A stretch of DNA of 64,000 nucleotides from positions 1 to 64,000 of the forward strand of contig NZ_KB893228.1 of NCBI RefSeq assembly GCF_000374025.1. Direction: 5' to 3'. A model generated the notes under the pieces. It was not told the DNA's origin and did not search any database. It saw only the letters and a program-made list of their open reading frames with translations. The position numbers and the translations under genes were made by a program. Of this stretch, positions 42,152 through 50,488 are shown one piece after another. Position 1 is the stretch's first letter; every line of letters begins with the position of its first letter. This DNA comes from Spirosoma panaciterrae DSM 21099. Its GTDB lineage: Bacteria > Bacteroidota > Bacteroidia > Cytophagales > Spirosomataceae.

Positions 42152-43195
42152 GTGAATCTGAATATTTTTACCCGCCAGGATACGCGCATTGCGTTGTTTC
42201 TTTTACCCGCTATTTACGGATTCAACAACTACGCCCTCTTTGGCTCAACCTATTTTGAGCGCTGGGATGTCTTTCTACTGGCCACCATTGCCATCATCCT
42301 GATCTGGACACCCGCCTACTTTCTTCATGCGGTTCCGGCAGTATGGCTTCGTCGGCGCTTCCCGTATGTGCGCCAAATAGCCATGCGGCTTTGCCTGGCC
42401 TGGGGCATTCATCTGGTAATGTCATCGACGGTCATTCTGGCGTGTTTTTATGGCTATGCGTGGTTCCGGTTTCCGGGCTTCGTCTTCGATGCTGGCCGTT
42501 TGCAACTAACCATTCTGCTTACTGCTATCATCAATCTCATCGTCAATGTGGTGCATGAAAGCATTTATACGTTCGAACAATGGGATACTGCCCTGCGCGA
42601 GGCCGATCAGCTACAGCAGGCGAACTTACGGAGCCAGCTCGATGGATTGAAGGGGCAGATCAATCCGCATTTTCTATTCAATGCCCTTAATTCGCTTTCG
42701 TCGCTGATTGAAGAAGACCCCGAACAGGCACAGCAGTTTATCGATGAGATGAGCAGCGTATATCGGTACATGCTTCGTGCCAACGAAACCGAGCTGGCTA
42801 CGCTCGATCAGGAACTGGCCTTTACCCGTTCGTATTTCCATCTGCTCCATACCCGACACGGCGACCACCTCCGTCTGGAAGAAGCCATTAGTGACCAATA
42901 CTACCAACACCTGATTCCACCACTTACCCTGCAGCTCCTGCTCGAGAATGCCGTTAAGCACAACGTTATTCTTCCCGACCAGCCTCTGCTTATTCGGATC
43001 GAAACCAGTCAGGATGGCAAACTGATCGTTCAGAATAATTTGCAGCGAAAAAACAGCCGTATGTTATCGACTAAAGTAGGGCTGGCGAATATTGTCACTA
43101 AATACAAACTGCTTGGCGAAGGCGATGTAGCGATCGAGGACGAAGAGCCCTATTTTACGGTTACGATACCGCTTATTAAGATGTATGATGTATGA
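42152..43195 (+). CDS. LytS-type sensor histidine kinase, second of a tandem pair
   Basis: 347 aa, GTG start. Four transmembrane helices (about 12-30, 40-62, 85-110, 118-138) are followed by a coiled linker and GQINPHFLFNALNSLSSLIEED with H173. Then come FIDEMSSVYRYMLRAN and LIPPLTLQLLLENAVKHN (N-box intact). The G-box KVGLANIVTKYKLLG is again shortened. It is clearly a duplicate of the first kinase, and the two are probably cotranscribed. Such kinases normally act on a LytTR regulator; here that partner must be elsewhere. The last codons are part of a hairpin. Confidence 0.87.
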   Translation: MNLNIFTRQDTRIALFLLPAIYGFNNYALFGSTYFERWDVFLLATIAIILIWTPAYFLHAVPAVWLRRRFPYVRQIAMRLCLAWGIHLVMSSTVILACFYGYAWFRFPGFVFDAGRLQLTILLTAIINLIVNVVHESIYTFEQWDTALREADQLQQANLRSQLDGLKGQINPHFLFNALNSLSSLIEEDPEQAQQFIDEMSSVYRYMLRANETELATLDQELAFTRSYFHLLHTRHGDHLRLEEAISDQYYQHLIPPLTLQLLLENAVKHNVILPDQPLLIRIETSQDGKLIVQNNLQRKNSRMLSTKVGLANIVTKYKLLGEGDVAIEDEEPYFTVTIPLIKMYDV

Positions 43196-43214
43196 GGCTT
43201 CTACATCATACATC
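43180..43214. terminator. Hairpin over the end of the second kinase gene
   Basis: Perfect 13-bp arms (GATGTATGATGTA / TACATCATACATC) around a 9-base loop. It includes the last codons and the TGA of the kinase gene and lies 2 bases before the end of the convergent DUF5686 gene. Confidence 0.7.
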
Positions 43215-43216
43215 CT

Positions 43217-45790
43217 TTAGAAGCTTATGGTTGCTGAGGCTTTCAGGGCAAAGGAGTTGAGCGGGATGCCGTTGGGACCATCGTCTAGATAGTTGAGCCG
43301 GTGGATAGCCTGGATACGAATCAGTTTGAAAATATTGTCGATACCATAGCCCACTTCCATATACGGAATGCCTCCATCGAGTGCCCCAAAATAAATAGGC
43401 CGTACGCCACCAGGCAATGGTTTGCCCGTAGCCACCTGCTGGTTTGCCTTCGATAAACTACCCCAGAGTGCATCGAAATTGGCAATCAACCGCCAGTTGA
43501 ACTTGCGAATGCCCGGCAGGCGGTTAAATAACAGCCCTTCAAAACGATGCTGTACATGCATGGCCACAAATCGATCGCTGACAAACTCATAAAACTGCAT
43601 CCGGTTGAAGGTATTCGTCGTCAGCAAAGGCGTCGGGTTGCCAATATGCGGAAAAAGCATCGGTGCTGGCATGACATTGGGGGTATAACCGGCCGATATC
43701 AGGTAAGTCATACGACCGAGCGGACCAAGCCGAAGCGACTGTTGCGCCCGCATCGTAATCCGATGGTAATTATATTCTCCGCCTAATGATTTCAATCCAC
43801 GTGTATACCGAATAGTTACGACAGGAGCCCGTTTCGTGCCCAGCGTAATCCGTTCGTTGCCATCCATAATGTACTTTTCTTTTCGGGCCAGCCGTGCTTC
43901 AATCGACCAGTAGGCATCGTCAATATCGGATCGTAAAGGCGACTGATCGCCCAGTTCAGGTTCGAGCCGATAATGAAATGGAAAGAGCGGGTCGAACGTA
44001 CGCGTACCCAGCATAGTCGTCAACAATACGCCTTTGACGGGTTCGGTTTTGAAGAAAATTTCCTTTTGATAGCTTTCGTAACCTCCCCGGTATCGTCCAA
44101 ATCGGCTTAATGCATAAAACATCCGATTGCCCCCGATGAGTTCGGGGGTCAAGCCAAGCCGTTCGAGATCATACGACACCCGCATGCCAGCGAGCGTCCA
44201 GTGTTGGCGCGAAAACAGGTAATCTATTTCCGCGCCGTATTTAAACTTATTGTCCAGTGTTCCGTATGCCAGATAGCCCCGCAATATCCAGTTTCGGCTA
44301 AACTGATCATTGGTTCGAAAACCGATGCGTGTCCGCAACCCCTCTACACTGTTAATGGCAAAGAGGTACGGATAAGGCCCCAGATCGACCCCACCCAGTT
44401 TGTAAAAACCCGTCACCAGAATTTGGCCGACTGCTTCGGCTTTCTTCACCGCCGGAACCGCCCGCAGTTTATCAATCATGTCGCGGGTTTTTCGATCCTC
44501 TTTGTTGAGCGAGTCAGAACCGGCAAGGTTTTTCTGCACCGAACTCCAGAAGGCTTCATTCTGGGTTGCTACGGTATCGCTCGGTTCAATAGCCTGCTCA
44601 TAGAATGATGGCTGTCTCGGTCGGTTTACCACAATATTGCTGTTTCGAAGGGTAACCTGTGCCCGTAATCCCAGCGATTGCTTACCAACCCCGGTCAGGT
44701 TGGCCGACAAGCGAATACTGACGGGGAGCCAGCCTGCTGTACCGCTGGTTGCGGCCGTTGAATCTGTAGTCGATTCCAGTTCCTGCTCAATGGTCAGCGA
44801 GCGAACGTAGTTCAGGTTGGCCGCATTGCCAATTTTAGTTTCAATCTGACAAAGAGCAAACGTCGTCGTATCGATCCAGGCTTTGCCGGTAAATACAAGA
44901 TCTTCGGGCCGTTTAGGATCAAACTGAATTTCGTAACAGATGTGGTCGCCAATCTGGGTCGTATCGGCCAGAAAAAATTCGTACCAGTTTTTCCAGTTAT
45001 CCCCAATGGGCGAGGCAAAATCTTTTCCCAGAATCGGGATGTAGTTGTCGTAAAAGTTCTGACTGACCAGATTTGTTCCACCCAGCAACTGCGAACTTAA
45101 TCCGGCATCATCGACCGCTACACCTTTGATCCGGGTTTTCCGAATGTCTTCCCGTTTGCGTTCGGGTGCCGTCCGAAAATAATAGCGCGATACCGATTCC
45201 GACGCCAGAAGCGGTAGTAACTTATGCCCCTCGTCGTCCATAATGGAGTCGTGCTGGCTCATGGCCTGATTGATCCGTTTGATGAGCGGATTCCGGCGCA
45301 TTCGATCCGAAACATGACTCAGCGCAATTTCGGTCTTTACATAGCTATCGTATTCATAAGCAGCCAGACGCTTGCGGTCGTTGCTATTTCGATTTTTGCG
45401 TACCTGACGAAGCACACGCCAGGCCGGATTTTCACCCGCTTTAACGGTCACTTCCTGCAAAGCCGTACCAGCAGATTGCAACTTAAAATCGACAGCCTGT
45501 GATGGACGCTCAGGATTGATAGCCAGCCGCAGCGTTTTATAGCCCATCGAGCTAACCGCCATCGAGTCTGTCAGGATTTTAGCAACTAACGTATATCGGC
45601 CTTTTTCGTCTGTCAGCGTACCCACCCGACGCCCTACCAGCGAAACACTGGCAAAGGGGATTGGCTCGCCAGTATTCGAATCTGTAACAAGACCAGTAAC
45701 AGTAAAATTAGTCTGCGCTTTTACCACGCTGAAGGTATTGGCAAGGAGAAGACAGGAAAAGAAAAAGAGTAGACGTTGCAGACGTTTCAT
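43217..45790 (-). CDS. DUF5686 outer-membrane protein with carboxypeptidase-like regulatory domain
   Basis: 857 aa with a signal peptide (residues 1-25). A CarboxypepD_reg-like beta-sandwich follows (about 28-115, FTVTGLVTDSNTGEPIPFASV), then the DUF5686 region, which begins WRVLRQVRKNRNSNDRKRLAAYEYDSYVKTEI. The second half is beta-barrel-like with many alternating strands and the ending NSFALKASATISF, a typical C-terminal outer-membrane signature (final F). The function is not known. It follows pyrR on the same strand, but the 120-base gap gives no evidence of an operon. Confidence 0.87.
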   Translation of the reverse strand: MKRLQRLLFFFSCLLLANTFSVVKAQTNFTVTGLVTDSNTGEPIPFASVSLVGRRVGTLTDEKGRYTLVAKILTDSMAVSSMGYKTLRLAINPERPSQAVDFKLQSAGTALQEVTVKAGENPAWRVLRQVRKNRNSNDRKRLAAYEYDSYVKTEIALSHVSDRMRRNPLIKRINQAMSQHDSIMDDEGHKLLPLLASESVSRYYFRTAPERKREDIRKTRIKGVAVDDAGLSSQLLGGTNLVSQNFYDNYIPILGKDFASPIGDNWKNWYEFFLADTTQIGDHICYEIQFDPKRPEDLVFTGKAWIDTTTFALCQIETKIGNAANLNYVRSLTIEQELESTTDSTAATSGTAGWLPVSIRLSANLTGVGKQSLGLRAQVTLRNSNIVVNRPRQPSFYEQAIEPSDTVATQNEAFWSSVQKNLAGSDSLNKEDRKTRDMIDKLRAVPAVKKAEAVGQILVTGFYKLGGVDLGPYPYLFAINSVEGLRTRIGFRTNDQFSRNWILRGYLAYGTLDNKFKYGAEIDYLFSRQHWTLAGMRVSYDLERLGLTPELIGGNRMFYALSRFGRYRGGYESYQKEIFFKTEPVKGVLLTTMLGTRTFDPLFPFHYRLEPELGDQSPLRSDIDDAYWSIEARLARKEKYIMDGNERITLGTKRAPVVTIRYTRGLKSLGGEYNYHRITMRAQQSLRLGPLGRMTYLISAGYTPNVMPAPMLFPHIGNPTPLLTTNTFNRMQFYEFVSDRFVAMHVQHRFEGLLFNRLPGIRKFNWRLIANFDALWGSLSKANQQVATGKPLPGGVRPIYFGALDGGIPYMEVGYGIDNIFKLIRIQAIHRLNYLDDGPNGIPLNSFALKASATISF

Positions 45791-45910
45791 AGATTAAATT
45801 ACGGTCTGCCAAGTTACAAAAAACTTGCCAATACTTAGGTAGAAAGCACTAGATGATACTACAAATAAAACCCTTACTGTCAATACATTATTGGATAGTG
45901 TCACATACTA

Positions 45911-46450
45911 TTAACCAACAAGCCAGATTCGGTCGGCTTCGGCCCCCTGCTCGGTCCATTCGACCAGTACCCGCTGCGATTCGAGGGTGTTTACCCGCTT
46001 TCCCGTGTAGTCAGGCTTGATAGGCAAATCGCGATTGTAGCGTCGGTCAATCAATACCAGCAGTTCTACTTTCCGGGGCCGTCCAAAGGCCGTCATTGCA
46101 TCGAGTGCCGCCCGCACCATACGACCTGTTGCCAGTACATCGTCGATCAGAATAACGCGCTTGTTTTCAATAATAAAAGGGACGTGCGTGGTATTGGGCC
46201 GAAGGGGGGAATCACGCCGACGGAAATCATCCCGGTAAAAGGTAGCATCCAGATACCCCAAAGGCACGGCATAGCCCAGGGTGGTGTGCAGTTCGCGGGC
46301 AACCCGTTCGGCAAAATAAATTCCTCGCGGCTGCATCCCCAGAATTACGGTATCAGCAAAATCCTGGTAGGTTTCAATCAATTGCTGTACCAGCCGACTT
46401 ATTACGATTTCGAGCAGCGGGCTGGATAAAATCAGGCGTTGTTGATTCAT
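45911..46450 (-). CDS. pyrR: PyrR-type uracil phosphoribosyltransferase / pyr regulator
   Basis: 179 aa, full length. The PRPP-binding loop is VILIDDVLATGRMVRAALDAM. Other family features are VILGMQPRGIYFAERVARELH near the start, LGYLDATFYRDDFRRRDSPLRPNTTHVPF, and LVLIDRRYNRDLPIKPDYTGKRVNT. In Firmicutes PyrR binds pyr mRNA leaders; in Bacteroidota its regulatory role is less certain, and it may act mainly as an enzyme. No attenuator was found next to it. It is divergent from the T9SS cargo gene. Confidence 0.93.
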   Translation of the reverse strand: MNQQRLILSSPLLEIVISRLVQQLIETYQDFADTVILGMQPRGIYFAERVARELHTTLGYAVPLGYLDATFYRDDFRRRDSPLRPNTTHVPFIIENKRVILIDDVLATGRMVRAALDAMTAFGRPRKVELLVLIDRRYNRDLPIKPDYTGKRVNTLESQRVLVEWTEQGAEADRIWLVG

Positions 46451-46493
46451 GGAGTAAAGATAGTCTTTTCATCGATAGCCATTGGTGCGTAAT

Positions 46494-46525
46494 TGTCAGC
46501 AAATACAGGATTGTCGTTATCTTAG
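46494..46525 (+). promoter_or_regulatory. Weak candidate promoter for the T9SS cargo gene
   Basis: TTG near 46493-46495, 22 bases, then TATCTTAG (46518-46525), one mismatch from TAnnTTTG. It leaves a leader of about 30 bases to the start at 46563. Confidence 0.35.
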
Positions 46526-46562
46526 CCATTCCGTAGAATCGCACTTCGTTTGAAACTACGCG

Positions 46563-48422
46563 ATGGCTATGAAACGAAGAATACGCCTGCTTCTTTTTAT
46601 TCTGCTGACAACCGTATTTAATTCGGTTGACGCTCAGAGTATAGCGGGCTATTGGGTGGGTATTACTACGCCAAGCGTGCCAGGCCAGAAAATCTTCAAT
46701 TATGCCCTGACGCTTACACAGGCCAACTTCACCATCAGTGGCACGGCGCAATCGTCTAATCCCAATCTACCATTCAGCGGACTGGTGTATGTATCCGGCA
46801 CACTGGACAATCCGATAGTCTCGTTCTCAGAATCTGACAAAAATGGCAGTACAGCTGTCAACGATGTATGTTTCTGGCGAGCCAAATTGACATATAGCTC
46901 AGTCGACGAAAGCATGCTGGGGACGTATGAATACATTGAAAATGGTACGACCTGCAGAGAATCGGGCAGTGGCAAGATGGAGCTTTACCGAATTGTTTTA
47001 AAATCCGGAACTACGTACTGCAAAGGGCAGCCCGTCAATCTCTTGCTCACCGGCCAGAACATCCGCTGGTATTCGTCGGCAGCTAAAACAACCCTGCTGG
47101 CCACTGGTAATCGCTACAGTCCCAGCATTACGAAAACAACCACTTTCTACGTCACCCAAACGCTATACCAAAACGAAAGTCCGGCTATTCCGATCACGGT
47201 CGAAATTTCCGATCCTGTTGTCAAGGCAATCTCCAATAATACAGGCTGCGATAAAGCCAACGGCTCCATTTCAGTGACGGCTTCCGGTTCTACCGGCTGG
47301 CAATACAATCTAAATAACGGTCCTTTTCAGCGTGACCCGCTGTTTGCGGGTTTACGACCGGGTTCTTATACCGTTGTGGCAAAAGATACTGCTGGCTGTC
47401 AGGCTTCTCAGATCGTCGCGATTACACCCGATACAGGACCTACGATTACGGCTTTAAAAAGTACTCCGCCACACTGCGAAACGGCCAATGGCGAAGTGAG
47501 TGTTGTGGCCTCGGGGAAGGAACCCCTTACCTACTCCATCAATTATGGTCAATCGTACCAATCCAGTCCGCTATTTACGAAACTCGCGGGTGGAGCTTAT
47601 ACCCTGCGTGCTCGCGATGCCAATGGCTGTGAAACCAATAGTGCGGTGAATTTGCCGGCGGCTAATCCGGTCAGTATTCAGGGGACAGCCATTACCCCTA
47701 CCTCCTGCAACCAATCCAACGGGCAGGTAAGTTTGAGCGTGTCGGGAGGCAAAACGCCCATAGAATATAGTCTCGACAATCAGCCGTTTCAGAGTAACAT
47801 TATTTTTACAGGACTCAAGGCAGGGACGTATTTATTGACCGCCAAAGATGCAGAAGGCTGTACGGCAAGCCAGTCGGTCAGTATAGCTGCCAGCGCAGGG
47901 CCCTCATTGTCCGATGTAGAAACTACCCCCGAAAACTGCGGACAAGCTAATGCCACACTGCGTATAAATGAACCCGCCGGGCAGTTGTTTGTCTACTCGC
48001 TCAACGGTAGCCCTTATAAACCAGTCACTTCCTATTCGGGGCTAAAGGCAGGCACCTATACGCTTTTGACCAAAGATGCCAACAACTGTGCGGTAAGCCA
48101 AACGATCGTTATTGGCCTTGATTGTGCCAATCTGATTCACCTGCCAACGGCCTTCTCTCCCAATCGGGATACCTATAATGATGAGCTTAAGGTTTATTTT
48201 GCGTTTCCATCACTCACGATCACCCAATTCACCGTCTACGATCGATGGGGTACGGTGATTTATAATCGTGCTAATTTTGTGCTGACAAGTGGCGATTCAA
48301 TCTGGGATGGACAGCAGAACGGTCAGCCTATACCAGTCGGCACATACACATACCGACTGGATTGCCAGTTTCCCAACGGCACCCAAACCACATACCGGGA
48401 GTCGGTAGCTTTATTGAACTAA
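46563..48422 (+). CDS. Secreted SprB-repeat protein with T9SS type B sorting domain
   Basis: 619 aa with a signal peptide (residues 1-24, ending VDAQ). A beta-rich N-terminal region (25-150) is followed by an Ig-like stretch and four SprB-like repeats of about 74 residues (about 220-520). Each carries a cysteine pair and the pattern NGxxSVxASG...Y.LNxGPFQ...F.GLxxGxYTxxAKDxxGC. The last 90 residues are the gliding-associated/type B sorting domain: LPTAFSPNRDTYNDELKVYF, FTVYDRWGTVIYNR, WDGQQNGQPIPVGTYTYRL. The protein should be exported by the type IX system to the cell surface, possibly for adhesion or gliding. Confidence 0.9.
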   Translation: MAMKRRIRLLLFILLTTVFNSVDAQSIAGYWVGITTPSVPGQKIFNYALTLTQANFTISGTAQSSNPNLPFSGLVYVSGTLDNPIVSFSESDKNGSTAVNDVCFWRAKLTYSSVDESMLGTYEYIENGTTCRESGSGKMELYRIVLKSGTTYCKGQPVNLLLTGQNIRWYSSAAKTTLLATGNRYSPSITKTTTFYVTQTLYQNESPAIPITVEISDPVVKAISNNTGCDKANGSISVTASGSTGWQYNLNNGPFQRDPLFAGLRPGSYTVVAKDTAGCQASQIVAITPDTGPTITALKSTPPHCETANGEVSVVASGKEPLTYSINYGQSYQSSPLFTKLAGGAYTLRARDANGCETNSAVNLPAANPVSIQGTAITPTSCNQSNGQVSLSVSGGKTPIEYSLDNQPFQSNIIFTGLKAGTYLLTAKDAEGCTASQSVSIAASAGPSLSDVETTPENCGQANATLRINEPAGQLFVYSLNGSPYKPVTSYSGLKAGTYTLLTKDANNCAVSQTIVIGLDCANLIHLPTAFSPNRDTYNDELKVYFAFPSLTITQFTVYDRWGTVIYNRANFVLTSGDSIWDGQQNGQPIPVGTYTYRLDCQFPNGTQTTYRESVALLN

Positions 48423-48487
48423 TCGATTATACCCTCCCGTCGACACGCTTTCTTTTACAGAGCCGACGGGATTATTTATGCACGCTT

Positions 48488-49048
48488 ATGAAATTTTTAC
48501 TCGTTGGCCTGGGCAATATTGGCCCCGAATATGCGCTTACTCGCCACAATGCCGGTTTTATGGTTCTTGACCGACTAGCGGCTCAACATGGTTTCTCCTT
48601 TTCAATGACCCGGCTGGCCTATACCGCTCAATGGCAGTACAAAGGCAAACAGCTTTTTTTCATTAAACCAACCACCTACATGAACCTGAGTGGTAAGGCC
48701 GTAAACTATTACCTCAAACAGGAGAAAATACCCGTTGAGAATCTGCTGGTTATTACTGACGACAAAGATTTACCCTTTGGCAAACTACGCCTGAAGCCAA
48801 AGGGATCGCCGGGCGGTCATAACGGCTTACGAAATATCGATGAGCTTTTGGGAACCCAGGAATACGCCCGCCTTCGGGTCGGTATAGGCAATAATTTTTC
48901 GAAAGGCCGGCAGGTTGATTTCGTGCTGGGCCAGTTTCCGGAAGACGAATTAATCCAATTGCCCGACTATTTGGACCGGGCGGGCAATGCCGTTCTCTCT
49001 TTTTGTACTTTGGGGATACAGGCGGCCATGAACAATTACAACCAATGA
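48488..49048 (+). CDS. pth: Peptidyl-tRNA hydrolase
   Basis: 186 aa from the ATG at 48488; the frame is open further upstream into the previous gene, but the family starts with FLLVGLGNIGPEY. The catalytic histidine is H20 in LTRHNAGFMVLDRL. Other conserved stretches are FFIKPTTYMNLSGKAVNYYL, LLVITDDKDLPFGKLRLKPKGSPGGHNGLRNIDELLGTQEYARLRVGIG and DFVLGQFPEDE. It recycles tRNA from peptidyl-tRNA that drops off ribosomes. It follows the T9SS cargo gene on the same strand, without other translation genes around. Confidence 0.95.
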   Translation: MKFLLVGLGNIGPEYALTRHNAGFMVLDRLAAQHGFSFSMTRLAYTAQWQYKGKQLFFIKPTTYMNLSGKAVNYYLKQEKIPVENLLVITDDKDLPFGKLRLKPKGSPGGHNGLRNIDELLGTQEYARLRVGIGNNFSKGRQVDFVLGQFPEDELIQLPDYLDRAGNAVLSFCTLGIQAAMNNYNQ

Positions 49049-49124
49049 TATGACTTTTTAAAGAATTTTATAATTTTCCCAAGGCATATTTTATGGATAC
49101 TAATTGGTTCTGAGGCAGAATTTT

Positions 49125-49154
49125 ATTCCGTTTTTAGTTTTAAAAAAACGGAAT
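49125..49154 (+). terminator. Hairpin after pth
   Basis: ATTCCGTTTTT and AAAAACGGAAT form an 11-bp stem with a loop of about 8 bases, 76 bases after the pth stop codon. No clear U run follows, so termination is likely but not certain. Confidence 0.5.
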
Positions 49155-49223
49155 AGTCAAAAAAATACCGCTCTATCAAGATTAAATTCGGAATATAATT
49201 CTAAAAACGCCCATATATAGCAC

Positions 49224-49253
49224 TTGCGATTCAGGAATTTCTACGGATATTTG
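49224..49253 (+). promoter_or_regulatory. Promoter of the small secreted protein gene
   Basis: TTG (49224-49226), 19 bases, GATATTTG (49246-49253), one mismatch from TAnnTTTG. Transcription would start near 49260, with a leader of about 29 bases. Confidence 0.6.
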
Positions 49254-49288
49254 TGCGTTCAATAACTGAAACCAAATAGAACAAAACA

Positions 49289-49729
49289 ATGAAATCGCGT
49301 GTTATCTTTGCATCACTGATTCTTGGATTAGGATTAGCGACATCTCAGGCAGACGCGGCTACCACCACCAATACTGATGATAGCCCGGCCGCCAACAAGC
49401 CGGCAAGTACAATGCTTGTCAATGGTTCGCAGAAGAATTTCGCTTCTTACGTCGAACAAAACATTGCCAAGTATTCAAATACTACCACCTGGCAAAACTT
49501 TATGAGCGTAGTCTCGTTGTACAATCAAAACCCGGCCGCTGTGCTGAACCTCAGCTCTGACGACCGTGCTAAATTCAACGAAGCAGCCGCTCAATTGAAA
49601 AATAAACTGGCTAAACGCAATGATGCGGTTGCCAGTCATTGGATGAATCAGGCCGGGTATACGGCCAGGATGATCAATTTCCTTTGGGATGCGAATCAAT
49701 CCTTGAGCCAAGCCGCTGACATTCAATAA
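49289..49729 (+). CDS. Small secreted protein of unknown function
   Basis: 146 aa. A clear signal peptide (MKSRVIFASLILGLGLATSQADA, cleavage near residue 23) is followed by a low-complexity linker (TTTNTDDSPAANKPAS). The rest is a helical domain (about 48-146: SYVEQNIAKYSNTTTWQNFM, FNEAAAQLKNKLAKR, WMNQAGYTARMINFLWD). It has no cysteine and no enzyme motif. I do not recognise the family. The gene has its own promoter and a strong terminator (49827-49859), which suggests a separately controlled, perhaps abundant transcript. Confidence 0.7.
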   Translation: MKSRVIFASLILGLGLATSQADAATTTNTDDSPAANKPASTMLVNGSQKNFASYVEQNIAKYSNTTTWQNFMSVVSLYNQNPAAVLNLSSDDRAKFNEAAAQLKNKLAKRNDAVASHWMNQAGYTARMINFLWDANQSLSQAADIQ

Positions 49730-49826
49730 TTTGAATTAAATCCGGTTTTCAAACGGGATTTGGAACAGAAAAGAGTAAAAGTTAGTTTTTCATGTAGAAA
49801 AGGTTAAGGGTTTAGGAATAGTCAGT

Positions 49827-49859
49827 ATAAGGTTCTCTGCAAAGATCAGGGAACCTTAT
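49827..49859 (+). terminator. Terminator of the small secreted protein gene
   Basis: ATAAGGTTC and GAACCTTAT form a 9-bp stem over a 15-base loop, followed by CTTGTTTT. It lies about 100 bases after the stop codon. Confidence 0.7.
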
Positions 49860-50051
49860 CTTGTTTTACAGGGGTATAGGCTTATTCAGTAGGTTGCCCT
49901 AAAGGCTTGCAGCCCAGACTACTGCAGACTATTTTTTTGAGGTTTTGCCTCGTCTATTCAGTACACAGAGGCCGTACGCTAATAAAGTAGTAAGCCAGGT
50001 AAAAACTGGCACAGAAATTCTGAAAATATTCCGTGGATCAGCGAATATAAT

Positions 50052-50083
50052 TTTGTTTACATATTTCTATTTTACTATCTTTG
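50052..50083 (+). promoter_or_regulatory. Ideal Bacteroidota promoter for a small RNA
   Basis: -33 TTTG (50052-50055), 20-base spacer, -7 TATCTTTG (50076-50083), both exact consensus. The predicted start is near 50089, with a terminator only about 80 bases further on and no reading frame in between. Confidence 0.75.
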
Positions 50084-50088
50084 TTGTT

Positions 50089-50170
50089 ACTAAATATCAG
50101 AATTGATATTCAGAGTAGTAAAGTAGACAAGAAACAAAAATGCCAGCTCTTTTAGAACTGGCATTTTTTT
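50089..50170 (+). ncRNA. Candidate small RNA of about 80 nucleotides
   Basis: The interval between the promoter at 50052-50083 and the terminator at 50140-50170 folds into two hairpins. The first has TTACTA/TAGTAA outer pairs and a perfect AATATCA/TGATATT stem. An unpaired A-rich linker (about 50120-50139, AAGTAGACAAGAAACAAAA) could be the base-pairing part. The second hairpin is the terminator. No reading frame fits. It is not a match to any named RNA family I know. Confidence 0.55.
50140..50170 (+). terminator. Rho-independent terminator of the small-RNA candidate
   Basis: ATGCCAG/CTGGCAT stem with an 11-base loop (TCT/AGA can extend the stem), followed directly by seven T. It is a strong intrinsic terminator in plus-strand direction. 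Confidence 0.8.
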
Positions 50171-50292
50171 ATAGTAAACGAGGCTGACACAATGTCTGCC
50201 AGGGTAGTTGGCCCGGTTATTGTTGCTGGCGTTATACGTTCATTGTGATCTGGAAACAGATTAGCATGGATTACATATATGGGTATATGGGA

Positions 50293-50324
50293 AACGCTGA
50301 CTTGAAAAAGTCAGCGTTTTTTTT
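50293..50324 (+). terminator. Strong Rho-independent terminator, second of the series
   Basis: AACGCTGACTT and AAGTCAGCGTT form an 11-bp perfect stem closed by a GAAA tetraloop, followed by eight T. No recognised gene ends before it, so it should end a short untranslated transcript. Confidence 0.8.
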
Positions 50325-50410
50325 GTAGTAGTACTTTTTGTTACCTTTTGAAAACGATCCGAGTCTAAATAGTAGTTTCCTGTATACCCATACTGCCTTA
50401 TCCGTTTATA

Positions 50411-50439
50411 AGCCCCGTCGTTTCTGATGGGGCTGTTTT
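50411..50439 (+). terminator. Terminator, third of the series
   Basis: AGCCCCGTC and GATGGGGCT pair over 9 bp (one G-U) with a 6-base loop, then TGTTTTA. A possible promoter (TTTG near 50322-50325, TACCTTTT near 50342-50349) would give an RNA of about 85 bases. Confidence 0.6.
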
Positions 50440-50488
50440 ACTTCTGCTGAGTGAGACTTTGATGCAGATAACTAGATAGGTTATGCTG

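Larger units (their letters stand above)
49860..50488. other. Gene-poor region with three terminator hairpins
   Basis: No protein gene above 20 codons is convincing. It holds a small-RNA candidate (50089-50170) with promoter, and two further terminators at 50293-50324 and 50411-50439. The 50171-50292 and 50325-50410 intervals may each encode another short RNA. The 49870-50040 part has weak hairpins only (GAGG/CCTC near 49939-49951; GCCAG/CTGGC near 49994-50010). Confidence 0.5.

Noticed and set aside
45810-45828. CAAGTT...AACTTG palindrome before the DUF5686 gene
   Set aside because: Only 6 bp in AT-rich DNA; such matches are expected by chance.
48362-48487. N-terminal extension of Pth
   Set aside because: It would overlap the end of the T9SS cargo gene; the family begins at the ATG at 48488.
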